A program made the translations under genes and the position numbers. 64,000 nt of DNA from Pardosa pseudoannulata. Its lineage: Eukaryota > Arthropoda > Arachnida > Araneae > Lycosidae. Below the pieces are notes generated by a model. It was given only the letters and a program-made list of their open reading frames with translations, had not been told where the DNA came from and did no database searches. Shown piece after piece: positions 25,801 to 38,786 of this stretch. Each line of letters begins with the position of its first letter. The first letter of the stretch is position 1. The stretch lies in the NCBI GenBank assembly GCA_032207245.1, contig CM063500.1, positions 74,885,886 to 74,949,885 on the forward strand. The letters are read 5' to 3'.

Positions 25801-27886
25801 TTTAAACAAGGTCAAATTTTAAAATGAATCCCCATATTTATATTAATGCATATGAAGTGTTGTTAAATATTTTGTAGGAATCTGAAAAATTAAGTAGCAA
25901 TGAGCATTGTGGAAGTTAACAAATTTTATTTAAAAGAAAAAAAAAGTTTTTATGGAAATTTTTGTGATTTATTTAGTTGAACATCATGGTTTATACACAA
26001 AGTTTCATAGCTTTAAGTTAATAATTTTTAAAACCGCTTCATAATGTCCCCCATTTCCTCTATGAATTTTGATACATAAATAAGGAGTTTAGATCTACTC
26101 AATTAAATGGACAGTGTAGTATTTAGAGAATTTATGAAGTAGAAGTAAAAGGAATTGATGCTTTATTGTTGAAAAATTGAGGGTAGTTCACATGTTCACA
26201 TCAAATTTAATGTATTTTCCTGAAAAAAATTTTGATGAAGGATATTAATTATAAGGTATTCATGTATAAATGATACTGCAAGAAATGATTCTTGTTAATA
26301 CTATTTTCATTTCAAAATGATTTTTTACAGTCATGTAAGTACTTATTTTGATTTTGTTGTAATTTTCAATGGAAGATTTATAATGAATTGTATTTTAAGC
26401 TGGCATCAAAACGTTTTTAAAACATATGATCGCTTCCTGAATTTAATGTACTTAATATTATTTTGGTAGTGTTTTAATAGGGTATTTTTTCATTATTATA
26501 GATATGTAACATTCCATTTTTTTATGTGTTTAGATTATTTATTACTAAGATTTAAAGTTTATAAATAAAATTCAGTATTATTCAGAGTTAAAGTCAATAA
26601 GTAATTGGGATATAAAATACTTTATTTTTGTTTAGCCTATTTTATAATAGAAATGTGTTGGATATTATATAATGTTATGTCATACCCAAAATATCTGACA
26701 TGATAAATGTCACTGAATGTGATGGGAAAAGTGTTTCACTGGCTGTAAAATCTTATTGTCTTTTATAATTAAGTATTTATATTTGCATAAATTACTTGTA
26801 AGATATTAAGTATTTTCTTTCCATTTAATAATGAATATTTCCAGCCATATATGAGGATGTGAATAAGTTGTACATATTTATCTAAAATAGTTATATATAC
26901 TACAGAAAGTATAAAACCTTAAATGCATAGCATATTTTAAACAATGTTATCTTGATGCCATATACATTATAAATTATATAAATGGATATTATTTAAATTG
27001 CAAAAAATTTTGTTATGATATAAGATGAAGAGCTGACTTAATAATATTTATTGCAGAAATGAAAATTTAAAATTGTTTGTACTTGTTAAGAAAATACATA
27101 AAATGCAACTATATTTTAAAGGAAATGGCTCATGGTTTGAAAATATTGTTTTCCATGATATTTGTGTTGTAGAAGTTGTAAGGTTGCAATCACCATCTAA
27201 TACTAATAACATTATCTTTTCATATTTACCTTCCAAAGTTTTATTTTACTCTTTTGAAACTTGTTATTTATAAATTGTTTGAATATCTTAACTAATGGTA
27301 TTTAGATTAGAATGTCAGTGTTTATTGCTTGAAAATGCTAATGTGTACCTAGTTTAAAAGCATATTTCATTGTCCATGATTTGTTAGAACAAGATGGATA
27401 TTTAAAGGTATCCTTGTTACTCTTGAACTTGTTGCATATTTGTAATTAGTTATTAATGTTGATGATGGTTCAAATTATGAAGTATTTTTTATGCAAACAT
27501 TGAAACTTTGTGATAAAAGTACATGAAACTTTCCTGTTGTATTCAGATATAATTATATACTAAATTGTAATTATAAGGGACCATTCTTTCTTTATCCAGA
27601 ATAGATGAATTTATCTATTTTCTGATAACAAAGTAGATCTGAATAAAGTTTTAAAGTTGCACAATAAATAATGACGTACATTAATATTTGTGATTAAATT
27701 CATAAAGAAATTATACATAATTAAGGAATATTTTATTATAAAACATCTTTCAATGTTAATTTTCCTAATACATGGTTCTTATGTTTTCCACACCTTAGTA
27801 AGTTTTAAAACTTTAAACTCATATGCTTATGATTTTTTATATCACCTTAAAACAAATTTTATTACATAACTTATGACTAACTTTTT
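22804..27886 (+). other. AT-rich sequence without recognisable genes
   Basis: This is mostly unique-looking AT-rich DNA. Around 23040-23150 there is a short GC-richer patch with repeated GGCGTGCTTGCAGC motifs of unknown origin. A 16-bp palindrome ATCACAAATTTGTGAT lies near 23330. A perfect 15-bp hairpin lies at 25411-25450. No gene was recognised. Confidence 0.5.
25411..25450 (+). other. Perfect 15-bp inverted repeat with a 10-nt loop
   Basis: CCTGCTTATGCTGTT and its exact complement AACAGCATAAGCAGG flank a loop of ten bases. The pairing does not extend outward. The stem is shorter than expected for a canonical microRNA precursor, so its role is open. Confidence 0.85.
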
Positions 27887-27945
27887 GATGATGGCATGGA
27901 TGTTTGTAGCCAATGTGAATCAACTTTAAGAAGTAAATACTCTAG
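27887..27945 (+). repeat. Fragment of SINE family 1
   Basis: The sequence GATGGCATGGATGTTTGTAG, followed by a degenerate AATCAACTTTAAGAAGTA, matches the central body of the family seen at 8.5 and 36.5 kb. Both ends are missing. Confidence 0.55.
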
Positions 27946-28605
27946 TGGCGGACCTACAGCTATCAAGGCCCAAGGCAGGAATCTCTCTGGAGCCCCCTTT
28001 ATTGGAATGGTCACTATGTAAAACATTTGCAGTACATCCTTCATGCAGCAAGATAGTAACTGTAGTGCTCCAACCCTGCACAACTCAAACCATAAAATTA
28101 TCAACAGACATATATAATTGGTATTTATTAAAATGAAATAGGTAAAATGATTTTTAAGATAAAAACTTTAAGACTAAAGAAATATTAACTTACTTTTAGC
28201 ATTAGGGGTGACCCTAGGATTTTTGCTGTCATAGACAAATCATTTTGTTCTCAAGTTGAAGAGGCTTGGGAACTCTTAAATTTTATTTCTGTAGGCAGTC
28301 CCCTGCATTGCCTACCATCTGGGGTTGGCTCTGTAAGCAAATATATATTTAAAAAATACTTATTAATCTTTCATTTTTGATTAATTTTTTATGTCTGTAA
28401 AATAAACTAACAGATCTCTGATAGTGTGTCTTGCGGATATCTGCAGTTCTGAAATTACTCTAGCAGTTATTAACATTATAAAAATTTGTCCATAAAGAAG
28501 AATTTGAAAGCTTGCCCACAAGCTCATTTTTTTCTGTGCCTTCTTATTTTTCATTCAGCACCATTCCTCACTCGACTGTGTTACAGTGCATATTCTTAAC
28601 TTAAA
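27946..28605 (+). other. Non-coding stretch, possible decayed transposon
   Basis: The start, GTGGCGGACCTACAGC, resembles the ends of some hAT-type elements, but no matching inverted end was found. Two opposite frames around 27877-28136 overlap here and are not supported as genes. Confidence 0.35.
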
Positions 28606-29345
28606 GTAATTTGTATGTCTCTCCCTAATAAGAGGTCTGGGGCATTCTGCCTTTCCTTCGTTACCCTCTGCAATTCTGTATTTATTTGTTGTGCATCATA
28701 GTATCTCAAACTATAGTATTTTTGAATATCCAGACAGCTTCTAACTAGTATTTTCAGATTACTAATTTTATTTTATTGTTTTAAACTGCAAGGGAAATAT
28801 TTACTACAGGCTAATAAGTGATGTAATTTGTATGTCTCTCCCTAATAAGAGGTCTGGGGCATTCTGCCTTTCCTTCGTTACCCTCTGCAATTCTGTATTT
28901 ATTAGCGTGTTGTGAAACAAAAAGTGATCATAGTATCTCAAACTATAGTACCCCTTGTTTGAATATCCAGACAGCTCTCTAACTAGTCTGGAATAGTTTC
29001 AGATTACTAACCAATTTTCAGGGATTTGCAAGACCTGTTTTTAAACTGCAAGGGAAATATTTACTACAGGCTAATAAGTGATGTAATTTGTATGTCTCTC
29101 CCTAATAAGAGGTCTGGGGCATTCTGCCTTTCCTTCGTTACCCTCTGCAATTCTGTATTTATTAGCGTGTTGTGAAACAAAAAGTGATCATAGTATCTCA
29201 AACTATAGTACCCCTTGTTTGAATATCCAGACAGCTCTCTAACTAGTCTGGAATAGTTTCAGATTACTAACCAATTTTCAGGGATTTGCAAGACCTGTTT
29301 TTAAACTGCAAGGGAAATATTTACTACAGGCTAATAAGTGATGTA
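28606..29345 (+). repeat. Three-copy tandem duplication (217, 260 and 260 bp)
   Basis: Units begin at 28606, 28823 and 29083 with GTAATTTGTATGTCTCTCCC and end with CAGGCTAATAAGTGATGTA. Units 2 and 3 appear identical by eye over 260 bp. Unit 1 lacks several short internal blocks (near 28685, 28715, 28740 and 28765), giving 217 bp. The sequence resembles no recognised transposon or gene. Confidence 0.9.
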
Positions 29346-30915
29346 TCAAATCCTAATTTATAAATAATAAACTTTGAGTAGTACTTTTGGCTATATAACT
29401 TAAAAAAATTATAATTGAAAGCTCCCTAGTATCCAAACCTACATTTTAATTAAGTTTTTGTATAAAACTTAGTTATGAATGTAGTATTATCTTGCAGCTA
29501 ATTAATCAGCTTTTAAAATGATAGCATTAAAGCAAGATATTTTATTGTGCAATTCTGAAAACTTTAGTCCATTTATACTACTGATTAAATTGTTAATGAA
29601 CTAAATAAAATTTTCAAGATATATTATTCAGAAATACTGTAAACACGGTTATTCATTTCAGATATTGAACTTGTTATATAATTTGCAAGAGTTTAAATGC
29701 AAACCCATTTATGTGGTTAAACTTGTGATTTTAAAAAATAAGGATTTTGATGATGGCATTTAAAGTGTGTTAGGGATAACATAAAAAATATGTTGGAGCT
29801 TAAGAATTACAAATCTGTGACTAAAATTATAATACAATTTGTATAGTTAGTAAAAATAGTCAATTTATTGAAATTTCAATATTAACTAATGGAATATTTT
29901 TGTATTTTATAAATAATCCATTTAAACTTGTAGCTTTTGTATATTTTTAATATAGAAACATTTTTATTTGCCTTTAACCAAGAAATTGTTAATGGTTGTC
30001 TGATAGAAATTGTAAAATTGGTTGCTCCTTTTAAAATTTTGTCCAAATTATTTGAATTGTTCAGAAATATGTGAAGAGTTTGTCTATGTTATTGATATTT
30101 ATCTGGATGCATTTAAGTGTAGCTGTATAAATCATATCCATATTTTTTTGGGTGACATATTTGATGATAATATCACATTGTGAAAATGTATTGGATGTGG
30201 TTTTATCCAAATTATTGACTTCCTCTTTCAGCTCTGTGATTTTTTTACGCACTTATCTTAGAATAGTTTATATTCATAATATATGTATCATTAATTAAGG
30301 CAATCATCTAAAAATGATTTAAATAGAATTGATTCAAAGTATGCTTTTGATACATACTACAACTTTGATTATATTTGATTGTCTATGCACAATTTTCATT
30401 GCATAATGTCTCTCATTAAATATCAACATTTGGTAGATGCTTTAATAGTTAAAAACCCCTGAAGTTTTCTTTTTTTACCTTGTTCATTATTTTTATAGCT
30501 ATTTTTAAATACAATAATAATTGTTTACAGCATTCTTCTAATGTTTGGTGTAGATTGCAGCCAAATGAATTTTATAAGTTATTTTTTCCTAAATGAAAGA
30601 CTCCCAGTATGGTCCTACTGTATTTAAATTTACATATGACTAGTAGTTGAACTGTAGCATATAATTGAATTTCACACTGATCAGAGATTTTATATGCATT
30701 ATATATTTAAGGAAGATGACTGTATAGATATATTCATTCAAACCTTAAAATTGTAAAAAAATATTTCTAGAGTATTACTATAGTGGTTGTAAATTAGCAT
30801 TTATATCAAAGAAAAGACTCAGCATGGTGTAACTGATAGAGTATATTATAGTTATACTTTAGCAATTTATAATGTTAAAAGAGGTATCCACAGACTATTA
30901 CAGTTTTTTAAATTG

Positions 30916-30916
<1 letters not shown>
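29346..30916 (+). other. AT-rich sequence without recognisable genes
   Basis: No coding region, RNA gene or transposon end was recognised. The short minus-strand frame at 30061-30252 has no recognisable domain. Confidence 0.5.

Positions 30917-30955
<39 letters not shown>
30917..30955 (+). repeat. TA microsatellite
   Basis: An uninterrupted run of TA dinucleotides abuts the left end of the element at 30956. Confidence 0.95.
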
Positions 30956-30958
<3 letters not shown>

Positions 30959-31976
30959 TGGCGTGCAGTAGGTTTTCATGCAGGGTGTGCAGATAACATG
31001 GAATTTCCAATAAATCTTTAATTATTGAGACATCTGAGTTCTCCATTCTGAAACTGGTTATTTATTATGAATATAAATTTAAAGATTACAATAAATAAAA
31101 TATTTACCTACGAGTAGTTGAGTTATAACTATAAAAACAGCTAAACTTATGAGAATTCTACTAGCACTGAAGCAAAAATGTCTTTTACTGTCTGGTGTCA
31201 TATTGGCGTCGAAAAAGCAACGCTTATGGCTTCTACGAAAAATTTATATGTTCAACAAACGTAGCACCACATGCCGCCTGTCGCTGCGATGCCGACAAAC
31301 CGAACGTCTATTCCACGTGCAGATTTCACTGCACGCTGGCACAATAGAGCGAACTGTTTCTTGTTCGGTCAGTGGATTAACTTATATTTATTAATTGTTT
31401 ATAACACTTGGAAATCATATATTCTGCGAAAAACATCTTAACGTTTTTTAAAAACAAAACCAGGGATATGGTGTTACATAATATAATTTATATACTGTCT
31501 GTAAGACACAATGAACGGTAAAATTTGGACTGTTCTGTTAAAATTCGTTTCTTTCAAACAAAACAACATTGTTTTTCAGCTAATTATTTCAATAAATATA
31601 ATACATCACCAAAATTACTTTCGGAGGATTCTGAATGTCAAGTGCAGGAAAAATAGCTACACTTGCCTCAGTTCCATAGTATGCTGTTCTTCTCCAGTAG
31701 CTCATACACATAAAGCGTGATTTTCAATTTAGTGCGCAGTGCGTACACATCAGAACTTCCTATGTTCGTTTGCGTGCTACGTTGTGCAGCACCTAGTACT
31801 GCACGCACTGCGAGAATACAAGCCAGCAAATCAACATAATATTTGAACATATTATAAATAATATTTATTATATACCATATAAAGATAGGTAGACATAGGT
31901 GAAGAAAATTATTTTCCCTCAGAATTTTGCTAGGGTGTGCAGTGCACACCCTGCACATATGGACGGCACGCCACTG
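30956..31976. mobile_element. DNA transposon with CAGTGGCGTGC ends, non-autonomous (~1 kb)
   Basis: The left end reads CAGTGGCGTGCAGTAGG. The right end as reverse complement reads CAGTGGCGTGCCGTCC. Both are followed within ~25 bp by TGCAGGGTGTGCA. It sits in a TA microsatellite, so the target duplication cannot be read. The CAGTGG ends suggest the hAT group, but this is tentative. The minus-strand frame at 31668-31958 lies wholly inside it and is not recognised as a transposase domain. Confidence 0.75.
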
Positions 31977-33432
31977 ATAATATATATATTCATTGTTTAT
32001 GCAGACTAAGGTTAAAATGTATTTATTATTATTACACAGCTAAGCAGGAATTTAATTTAATTATCTGTATTTCTGCCATAAAAATCGTCTGTTTAAGACT
32101 GGATATCATAGTTGAAAGCATATTAATAGTTATTTTATGCAGAATTTCTAACTCTAGAATGATCTTCTAAGGTTTTTATTTTTATAAATGCACTTTTGGT
32201 GTATTTTAATTTACATAATAGCTGTTTTTACAAGCTTTTGAAGACAACATATTGATTATGTAGCTATTTTGGAATGAAAAAAAAAATCTTTTACCAATAC
32301 CATTGTTGATAGGATAACTTTAGTAGTTGTAATATACAACTTGAATCTTGTATTAAACTGAAGATGATAAACTGAGTACTTTTGTTTTAAAATAAGAGTT
32401 CAAACTTATATGTAATGTATTGTTTAGAATAGAAAAGTTTAAAAAACTGTGATTACTTCCAGTTAGAAATTCCTTTTTTTCAATAATATTTTTAGTGAGC
32501 ACTACTTGTGATAGGTACTCTATTTATTGAAACTGCACAAATTATAGTCTTTTAGCTCACAAGTTTTTCCTTTTAATATAGGAGGTGCCTTTTATGGAAA
32601 AATTGTATTTAAGTTATTTGAATAGGTGATTAGGGAAAAGATATAATTTCAGGTAGGCAGTGAATAGAATAAAGATATTTCAATATTATTCTTTTCTCAT
32701 TCAAAGAGTACTACACTATTACATGAAGTGAGGCATTTATAATGTATATATTTTTCATTTTTATTTGAGTGCTACTAATGGCCCAAAAATAGGTCAAAGT
32801 CTATCTTACTTTAATTTACCAGTTTTTGGAATCTAATCTTTTTAACAATCACCTTGTTTTGGTTATTTTACATTCCAGTATTATTCATTGTTAGGCAATA
32901 GATAGAAAAATAAATTTACTTTTTCATTTAATGGTAACCTATAGTTTTATGAATTCATTGTTATGAAATTTTCTTTTATCCTTATAGTTTTTGATATTAT
33001 GTGATCTTTTAAAAATACAAATATATTGTTTGCGATAGTCTTAACTTTCTTAATAGTTCTGGAAAGTTGTGTAGATGACTTTTTAGATGAACTGTAATTC
33101 TATTTTGAATAGATTTTAAAGCAATAAATAAGGGATTATATTTATATAGAGTTTTTAAAATGTGCATCGTAAATGACTGACTCTGGTTGTTTTCTGATTA
33201 GAAGTACAGTGATTGTTTAGTATAGCTTTGTGAATACAGTGATGATTTTGTGTAGCCTCTGAAAGATTAATATTTCTTATATATAATGATTATTAAATTA
33301 ACATTAAAGTAACCATATTAGATGAGGATTGCTTAAAAGGTTTTTTGTTATCTATAGGTTGTCTATTTTGAGACGATTCCTTTTTTTGATAAAAACATGG
33401 AGTATGTATTTAGCCTTAGCATTTTGATAGTA
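31977..33432 (+). other. AT-rich sequence without recognisable genes
   Basis: No open frame of interest, RNA gene or repeat end was recognised. Confidence 0.5.
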
Positions 33433-34177
33433 CAGTAGACTTCACTTAATGTGATCATGGTTAATGTATCAATCGCTTATTGTTATCAAAATCACTTGAT
33501 GATTTCCTTTATTTTTGTATGTTTAAAATGATCACTTTATGTGATCTTTACATCAATTAATGTTATCAGTTTTCGAACCTCATTTAAACTGGCAAAGGAA
33601 TATTCCCGATGTATTCAGAAGGAAACTATTGTTTTCTTTCCCTTATAATGTTGAATTTTCAAGAATTCTTCCTATCTATAGAATAAACAAAGGAGTGAAT
33701 TTATTACCCATCCCTGAAATTTTTCAGAAATATGCACACTTGCTGTTGGTCAGTGGTTGTCAGATAAGCAGAAGGCAACACATTTATTGGAACTGAGAAG
33801 GAGTGTATTCACATTTTATGCTTTGCTCTCCTATGCAGCTTGTCGATAGGAAGTCAGAAAGTGATGATTTAACATTAAAACAAAAGATCGAAATTTTAAA
33901 TCGTTATAACAGGTTGTTCATGATTACGAACAATTTATCAATGAGCGTCTAAGAAAAAATTGTAGACATTCAAAAAGGGACAGTCAATTTTTTAAATTAT
34001 GTATACAATTCTTATGTTTTTAAAAAATAATATACAGTACATAAATAATTGTGTTTGTAATTCGTGTGAATTAAAGGGGGGGGGCAAATTTATCTAATTA
34101 TGCATATCTAATCGTGTGTTTATTGATATCAATTTATTGTTGTCATCTGTCCCAAACTGATCATTAAGCATCCACTT
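33433..34177 (+). mobile_element. Tigger/pogo-type MITE, family 2, copy 3 (further deleted)
   Basis: The left end CAGTAGACTTCACTTAATG with TGATCA follows a TA. The right end, about CTGATCATTAAGCATCCACT, is degraded and its boundary is approximate. The inner sequence keeps DDLTLKQKIEILNRYNRL of the helix-turn-helix and then jumps directly to MITNNLSMS of the C-terminal part. Its deletion is therefore larger than in the other two copies. Confidence 0.8.
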
Positions 34178-34848
34178 TAATTATTAACCTAAGAAGTTTT
34201 GAGAAATTGAGATTTTTATTGTAAGTAGATAAGAAGTATAAATTAAAAGGTTTGAAGTTGTTTAGGTCATTGTTTCTCAACAGAAATGCACTGTATTCAA
34301 TATATATTTAATTTTTTAAACACTATCATTAAGTAGTTTGCTTTTTTTGCAAGAAAAATGTATTTAATGAATGTGCTACAAAACACAATTTTTATTTGCT
34401 GAATTTTTAAGAAAAGGTATTTTTATTCAATTCAGATAATTTACCATCTATCATATTAAGTTTCGAATTTATTGGTTCTCAGGAATGTGAAGTAATGAAT
34501 GAGCAATGTATTAATGATAAAAATTGCATTTATTAATTGAATCAAATTAGAAAAGTTGCTTAATTATTAAGTTAAATTCTTTATTTGTCAACAAAAGTAT
34601 CATAAGTAATACTTTCTTTCACAGGTCTGTAAAATCTTTTGGTTTTGAGAAAGAGTTTTTTAGACATTCTAAGATAAAAATGTAGCTAACGATGTGAATG
34701 GTTAGGTCTGTTTCTACAGTTTGTGTTGAATCAAATATATAATGTTTGTAACATTCAGAATCACTTTAAAGTAGGTTGTTCATTTTTTGCAAAAAGAATG
34801 TAAAACCAAATATACTAAACCAAGAATATGGTTATTTTTAAAACACTT

Positions 34849-34896
<48 letters not shown>

Positions 34897-36021
34897 GCAG
34901 TAATGCATTTTATCTGGTATGATTTAATAATGAAAAACTGTGCATTAAATAACCATTTAATTTTTACTTAAAAAACTTGTTTCATTTTACAGTTCTTACA
35001 TATTCTTAATTAATTCTCTTTTTATTTGTTAAATAATATCAGAAACAGTAATTAAGAAAATATCAAAGCAAAACATTACTAAGGTATATAGATAAAATTT
35101 CTTTACTTTTCCAAAGTGCAAAGGAATTTTTTTGTTTACATGCCAAGTAGTCTCACTTTTAATGTTTCTTGTAACACAACATTTCTTAGTAGGTTTTCTT
35201 TTACTGATCATTAATTTTGCATGGACTTTGTACCATTCTAAGTCAATAGCAATATCCTGGATTTTCACAAGTGATAAAAGTGTTGCCAAATTCAGTACAC
35301 TAAACTGAAACCAAAAACCAAACCATAACTTTACCAGAATATGGTTACCTTCCCTTTTAAAACATTCTTAGACTTTTTTTTTTTTTAAAGGGGCATTTTA
35401 ATGCTTATTGATTACAGTCTTTCAAATTCTGAACATGTTAGCTGTGGTATTTTTGATTAAATTCTGCAATAAGCAAATTTTCAAATTTGAGTTCATTCTA
35501 TTAACATGGGGATATTATGGTAGTCCTCAAAATTGATTCGTTTAGATTTATAGTGATTTATTTATTTCCCCCCACCCATAATATGAATAAGCAAGCATAT
35601 TTATAAGGTTATGATATTGGTTAAGGACCAACTATAGTAAGTTATTGTCATATCTTTATACACTCAGTATAATGTACTTGACATTTTAGATTATAAATAA
35701 TATAATAATTTATCAATTTTTATTTTTTTGTGCATGTGTGCCAATGTCTTAGTTTCATAATAATTCAATCAGAATAAGACTCATTCATATTTTGTCAGAA
35801 TTTTCAATAGGGAACTGCTTGTATGTAAAAATGTTCATTTTGTATGGGACCAATGCAGTTACTTCATTGTTTAAAGCATTTATTTATTACATTCCTCTAT
35901 GTTTGGACATTTGTGTGTGTTATACTTCTGTTTATGTATTAACACAGTATAATGCTTTTTAGTGGATTTTTATTTGGGTTTTGTTAGTTTTATGTAACAG
36001 TATATGCAGCTCCATGTTATG

Positions 36022-36054
<33 letters not shown>

Positions 36055-36410
36055 TTGTTGAAATGTTTGTTGGAATTGGTGCTTTTATTTTTTAATGTTA
36101 TCATGTTTTAACAAAGATTCCCTGTGTTTTCTTGTTTTCAGTTTAGACAGTTCTTGTAAAAAATGAACAATTTATATGCTTGTTAAATGTGAGAGAATTT
36201 TGGTCAAAGAAGTGTCAAACAGAATTATTTAAATATATATATATATATAATTTTAAAAAAGAATGGTGTTGTAATTAAAGATTTATATAAAGATTTTTAC
36301 TGTGTATTTCTTTTAACTCTGAAACATTATTATAATTTCAAAACTATAATATTCAAAATGTATACCATTTTATTAGAAATAAGCAACTAACTATTGATTT
36401 CTCCTCTCTT
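34178..36410 (+). other. AT-rich sequence with two long T tracts, no gene recognised
   Basis: It contains a run of 41 T at 34852-34892 and one of 30 T at 36024-36053, possibly marking tails of old minus-strand retroelements. The minus-strand frame at 35029-35289 matches nothing recognised. Confidence 0.5.

Positions 36411-36485
<75 letters not shown>
36411..36485 (+). repeat. Compound CA/TA microsatellite
   Basis: A run of CA passes into a long run of TA, ending just before the best-preserved SINE. Confidence 0.95.
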
Positions 36486-36488
<3 letters not shown>

Positions 36489-36507
36489 AGGTCTAAAAAT
36501 GGGGACT

Positions 36508-36686
36508 GCCGAACGATGGCCGATTGGTTAGGGTGCTAGCCTTCGGTACCGGAGTTCGTGGGTTCGAATCCCACAGTGGCATGGATGTTCGTAGCCGTTC
36601 GGAATCGGCTTTAAGCTGTAGGCCCCGGTCTCATTAGCCCTCGTGTGCTAAACAGTAGACCGTAGCTCTCCAAACCAAACCAAAAA
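36508..36686 (+). repeat. tRNA-derived SINE, family 1, best-preserved copy
   Basis: This copy of ~180 bp has an A-box-like TGGCCGATTGG (36517-36527) and a perfect B-box GGTTCGAATCC (36561-36571). The body includes CGTTCGGAATCGGCTTTAAG and GGTCTCATTAGCCCTCGTG, and the end is TCCAAACCAAACCAAAA. It is GC-richer than its surroundings and much less decayed than the copies at 2.3, 8.5, 11.2 and 27.9 kb. It is the youngest of the set by appearance. Internal pol III promoter boxes are the usual SINE promoter. Confidence 0.9.
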
Positions 36687-36992
36687 TGAGGGTTAAGAAT
36701 TAAACGAGTTATAATTAAAAATAGAATTCATTACCGACAACGTAATAGGAGAAAGACACACCATCGGGCAGAACTATACAGAGTAAAAGAGCTGATGCGG
36801 AAGTAGACATTGGAATTTTGCTTAGGTAGCAACGCCAAAAAAGACAGTTCTGAGCGGGAACTCGGGCTGATAACATCCTCCACGCTTGTCGTGGCAAAGT
36901 ATGAGAACAAAGGATTTCTAAATGACATAGCTATGGACAGAAGGATTACAATAAAGAAGTTTTTATATATGAAATGAAATTAAAGGGATATA
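36687..36992 (+). other. Unassigned sequence between the SINE and the Tc1 remnant
   Basis: Two overlapping minus-strand frames occur here (36715-36928), but neither shows a domain. No repeat end was recognised. Confidence 0.4.
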
Positions 36993-37640
36993 TACACTCA
37001 AGAGCCAAAACATTAGGACCACCCCTACATTTTGCAATGTACTCGCGTGATTGACGTGGAACGCACGTGATCAGGTGGAAGTGGTATTTAATTGCTGCTG
37101 GAGAGTCTGAAAAATCATTCTTTCACTTCTGTGTGTAATGGGAAAGGCTGAGGATTAAGCGATTTTGATAGAGAGTAGATTGTATTGGCTCAAAGACATG
37201 GTGTTGGACGTCCACACGCTATCAAAGAAAAAGGTCGTCGGAGACTGTCACATGGTGAAGCAAAAACAGAGCCAGACAGTGGCTCAGCTGACAACCCAAT
37301 TCAATGCAGGGCCAAGTAGAATAGTATCAGCGGACACTGTTGGATATGGGGCTACGCAGCAAACGTCCCACTCGTGGGCCTTTGCTGACCAAGCGTCATC
37401 TCCAACTGCGCTTACGTTGGGCCAGGAACATCGCGACTGGTCCATGGATCAGTGTGAGTGAGCTGCCTGGTCAGATGAATCACAGTTTGTCATTCCGCAC
37501 GCCGATGGCCGTGTCAGGATATGCCGTCTTCCAGGCGAACAGTTGCTCCCTCAATGTACAGTAGATCATATAAAGGCCGGTGGTGGCGGTATTATGCTGT
37601 GGGGGACGTTCTCTTGGGCATCTCTGGGTCTATGTAAAGT
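36993..37640 (+). pseudogene. Tc1/mariner-type transposase remnant, 3'-truncated
   Basis: It starts with ACTCAAGAGCCAAAACATT, a typical terminal sequence of one Tc1-like group. It then encodes broken pieces of the transposase: SQTVAQLTTQFNAGPSR, the region MGLRSKRPTR, AWSDESQFV with the first catalytic Asp, and GGGGIMLWGTFSW. An internal deletion, frameshifts and a stop (near 37461) break the frame. The element ends before the second and third catalytic residues and shows no right inverted end. Confidence 0.8.
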
Positions 37641-38508
37641 GTAAATAAATTCTTTTTTTTTAAATCTAAATTTTTTATGTTTTAATGAAATTAATCGGTT
37701 AATTTAGGAAAGAGTCTGGTATGACTTTACGGTCTAAAATTAATTAAATTGAGTAAAATAAATGAATAAGAATTAAATAAAGTAAATTAGTAGCGACTCA
37801 GCACATTTCTGAGTAAATTTTATTGCAATTTGACTTGATACGTACATACGTATCTTGCATTGCACAAAGGTGATTACTCGTGGAATATTGAAACTTTATA
37901 TGTAAGATTATTGTAACTCCTATCTGTGCACCTTTTTGTTTGCATCTCACTTTATACAACAAAAAGTTTCAATATGACGGATATTGATGTTGTCATTTTG
38001 TAGTATTCTTAACCAATATATCAGAATGATATCGACGTTTTTATATGAAGTTGTAATAATGCTTTTTTAAAATCCATTTTTATAAAATTAAAATTTGTTG
38101 AGAATAATTTTGAATTTTTACTGTTTGTTATTTTCTAGTGCGGAAGGGAGTGTTGTAATCCCAACAAATTCTGGTATATAACAAAATATCTATTTAACGA
38201 AAAACCTCAATTTAAAGACTATCAACGCTGGGGGGGGGGGGTCACTGCCAGATGCCAGTAGTTGACCTCTACTCGAACAACATCGTTAGCTTGAGAAACA
38301 AAACTATTTTCGTACCTTGAAGGGTATTTGCAAATGATAACTTTGATGACACACGCATTACACAATTAATAAAAATATGTATAATTTAATAGACTTACAG
38401 TGAAGTTGTCGACATTAGATTTTTTTTCATGCTTAAGTTTATTTAATTCATATTAAGATTATTAACCAAATTTCATTTAATTCTCTGAAAAATTGTTGTA
38501 AAACCTAA
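37641..38508 (+). other. Non-coding AT-rich stretch with a G12 tract
   Basis: No gene was recognised. A run of 12 G lies at 38230-38241. From ~38405 the sequence is shared with 55713-55785 in the satellite array, so the flank of the next element was duplicated along with it. Confidence 0.45.
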
Positions 38509-38743
38509 CCGTTTGAGTGCTGAAGAGTTTTCTTATATATATGCTAATAGTGCGGAATGAATTACGTAGTAATTTTTTTGGAAAACAATATAAATGGTTA
38601 TAATTAACACTATTATGTAACAAGTAATTTTTTCCAAGAAAAATATTCTTTACTCTCACTTATTACAAGAGTGTTTTGATGCACAAATTCCATGAATTCT
38701 TTTTTTAGATATAGCGCAAATTAAGTTGGATCGTCTAATACCA

Positions 38744-38786
<43 letters not shown>

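Noticed and set aside
27943..28260. Possible hAT-type element starting GTGGCGGACC
   Set aside because: No complementary end and no 8-bp duplication were found.
31668..31958. 96-codon minus-strand frame
   Set aside because: It lies wholly in the non-autonomous element 30956-31976 and shows no domain that is recognised; the element's end makes up part of it.
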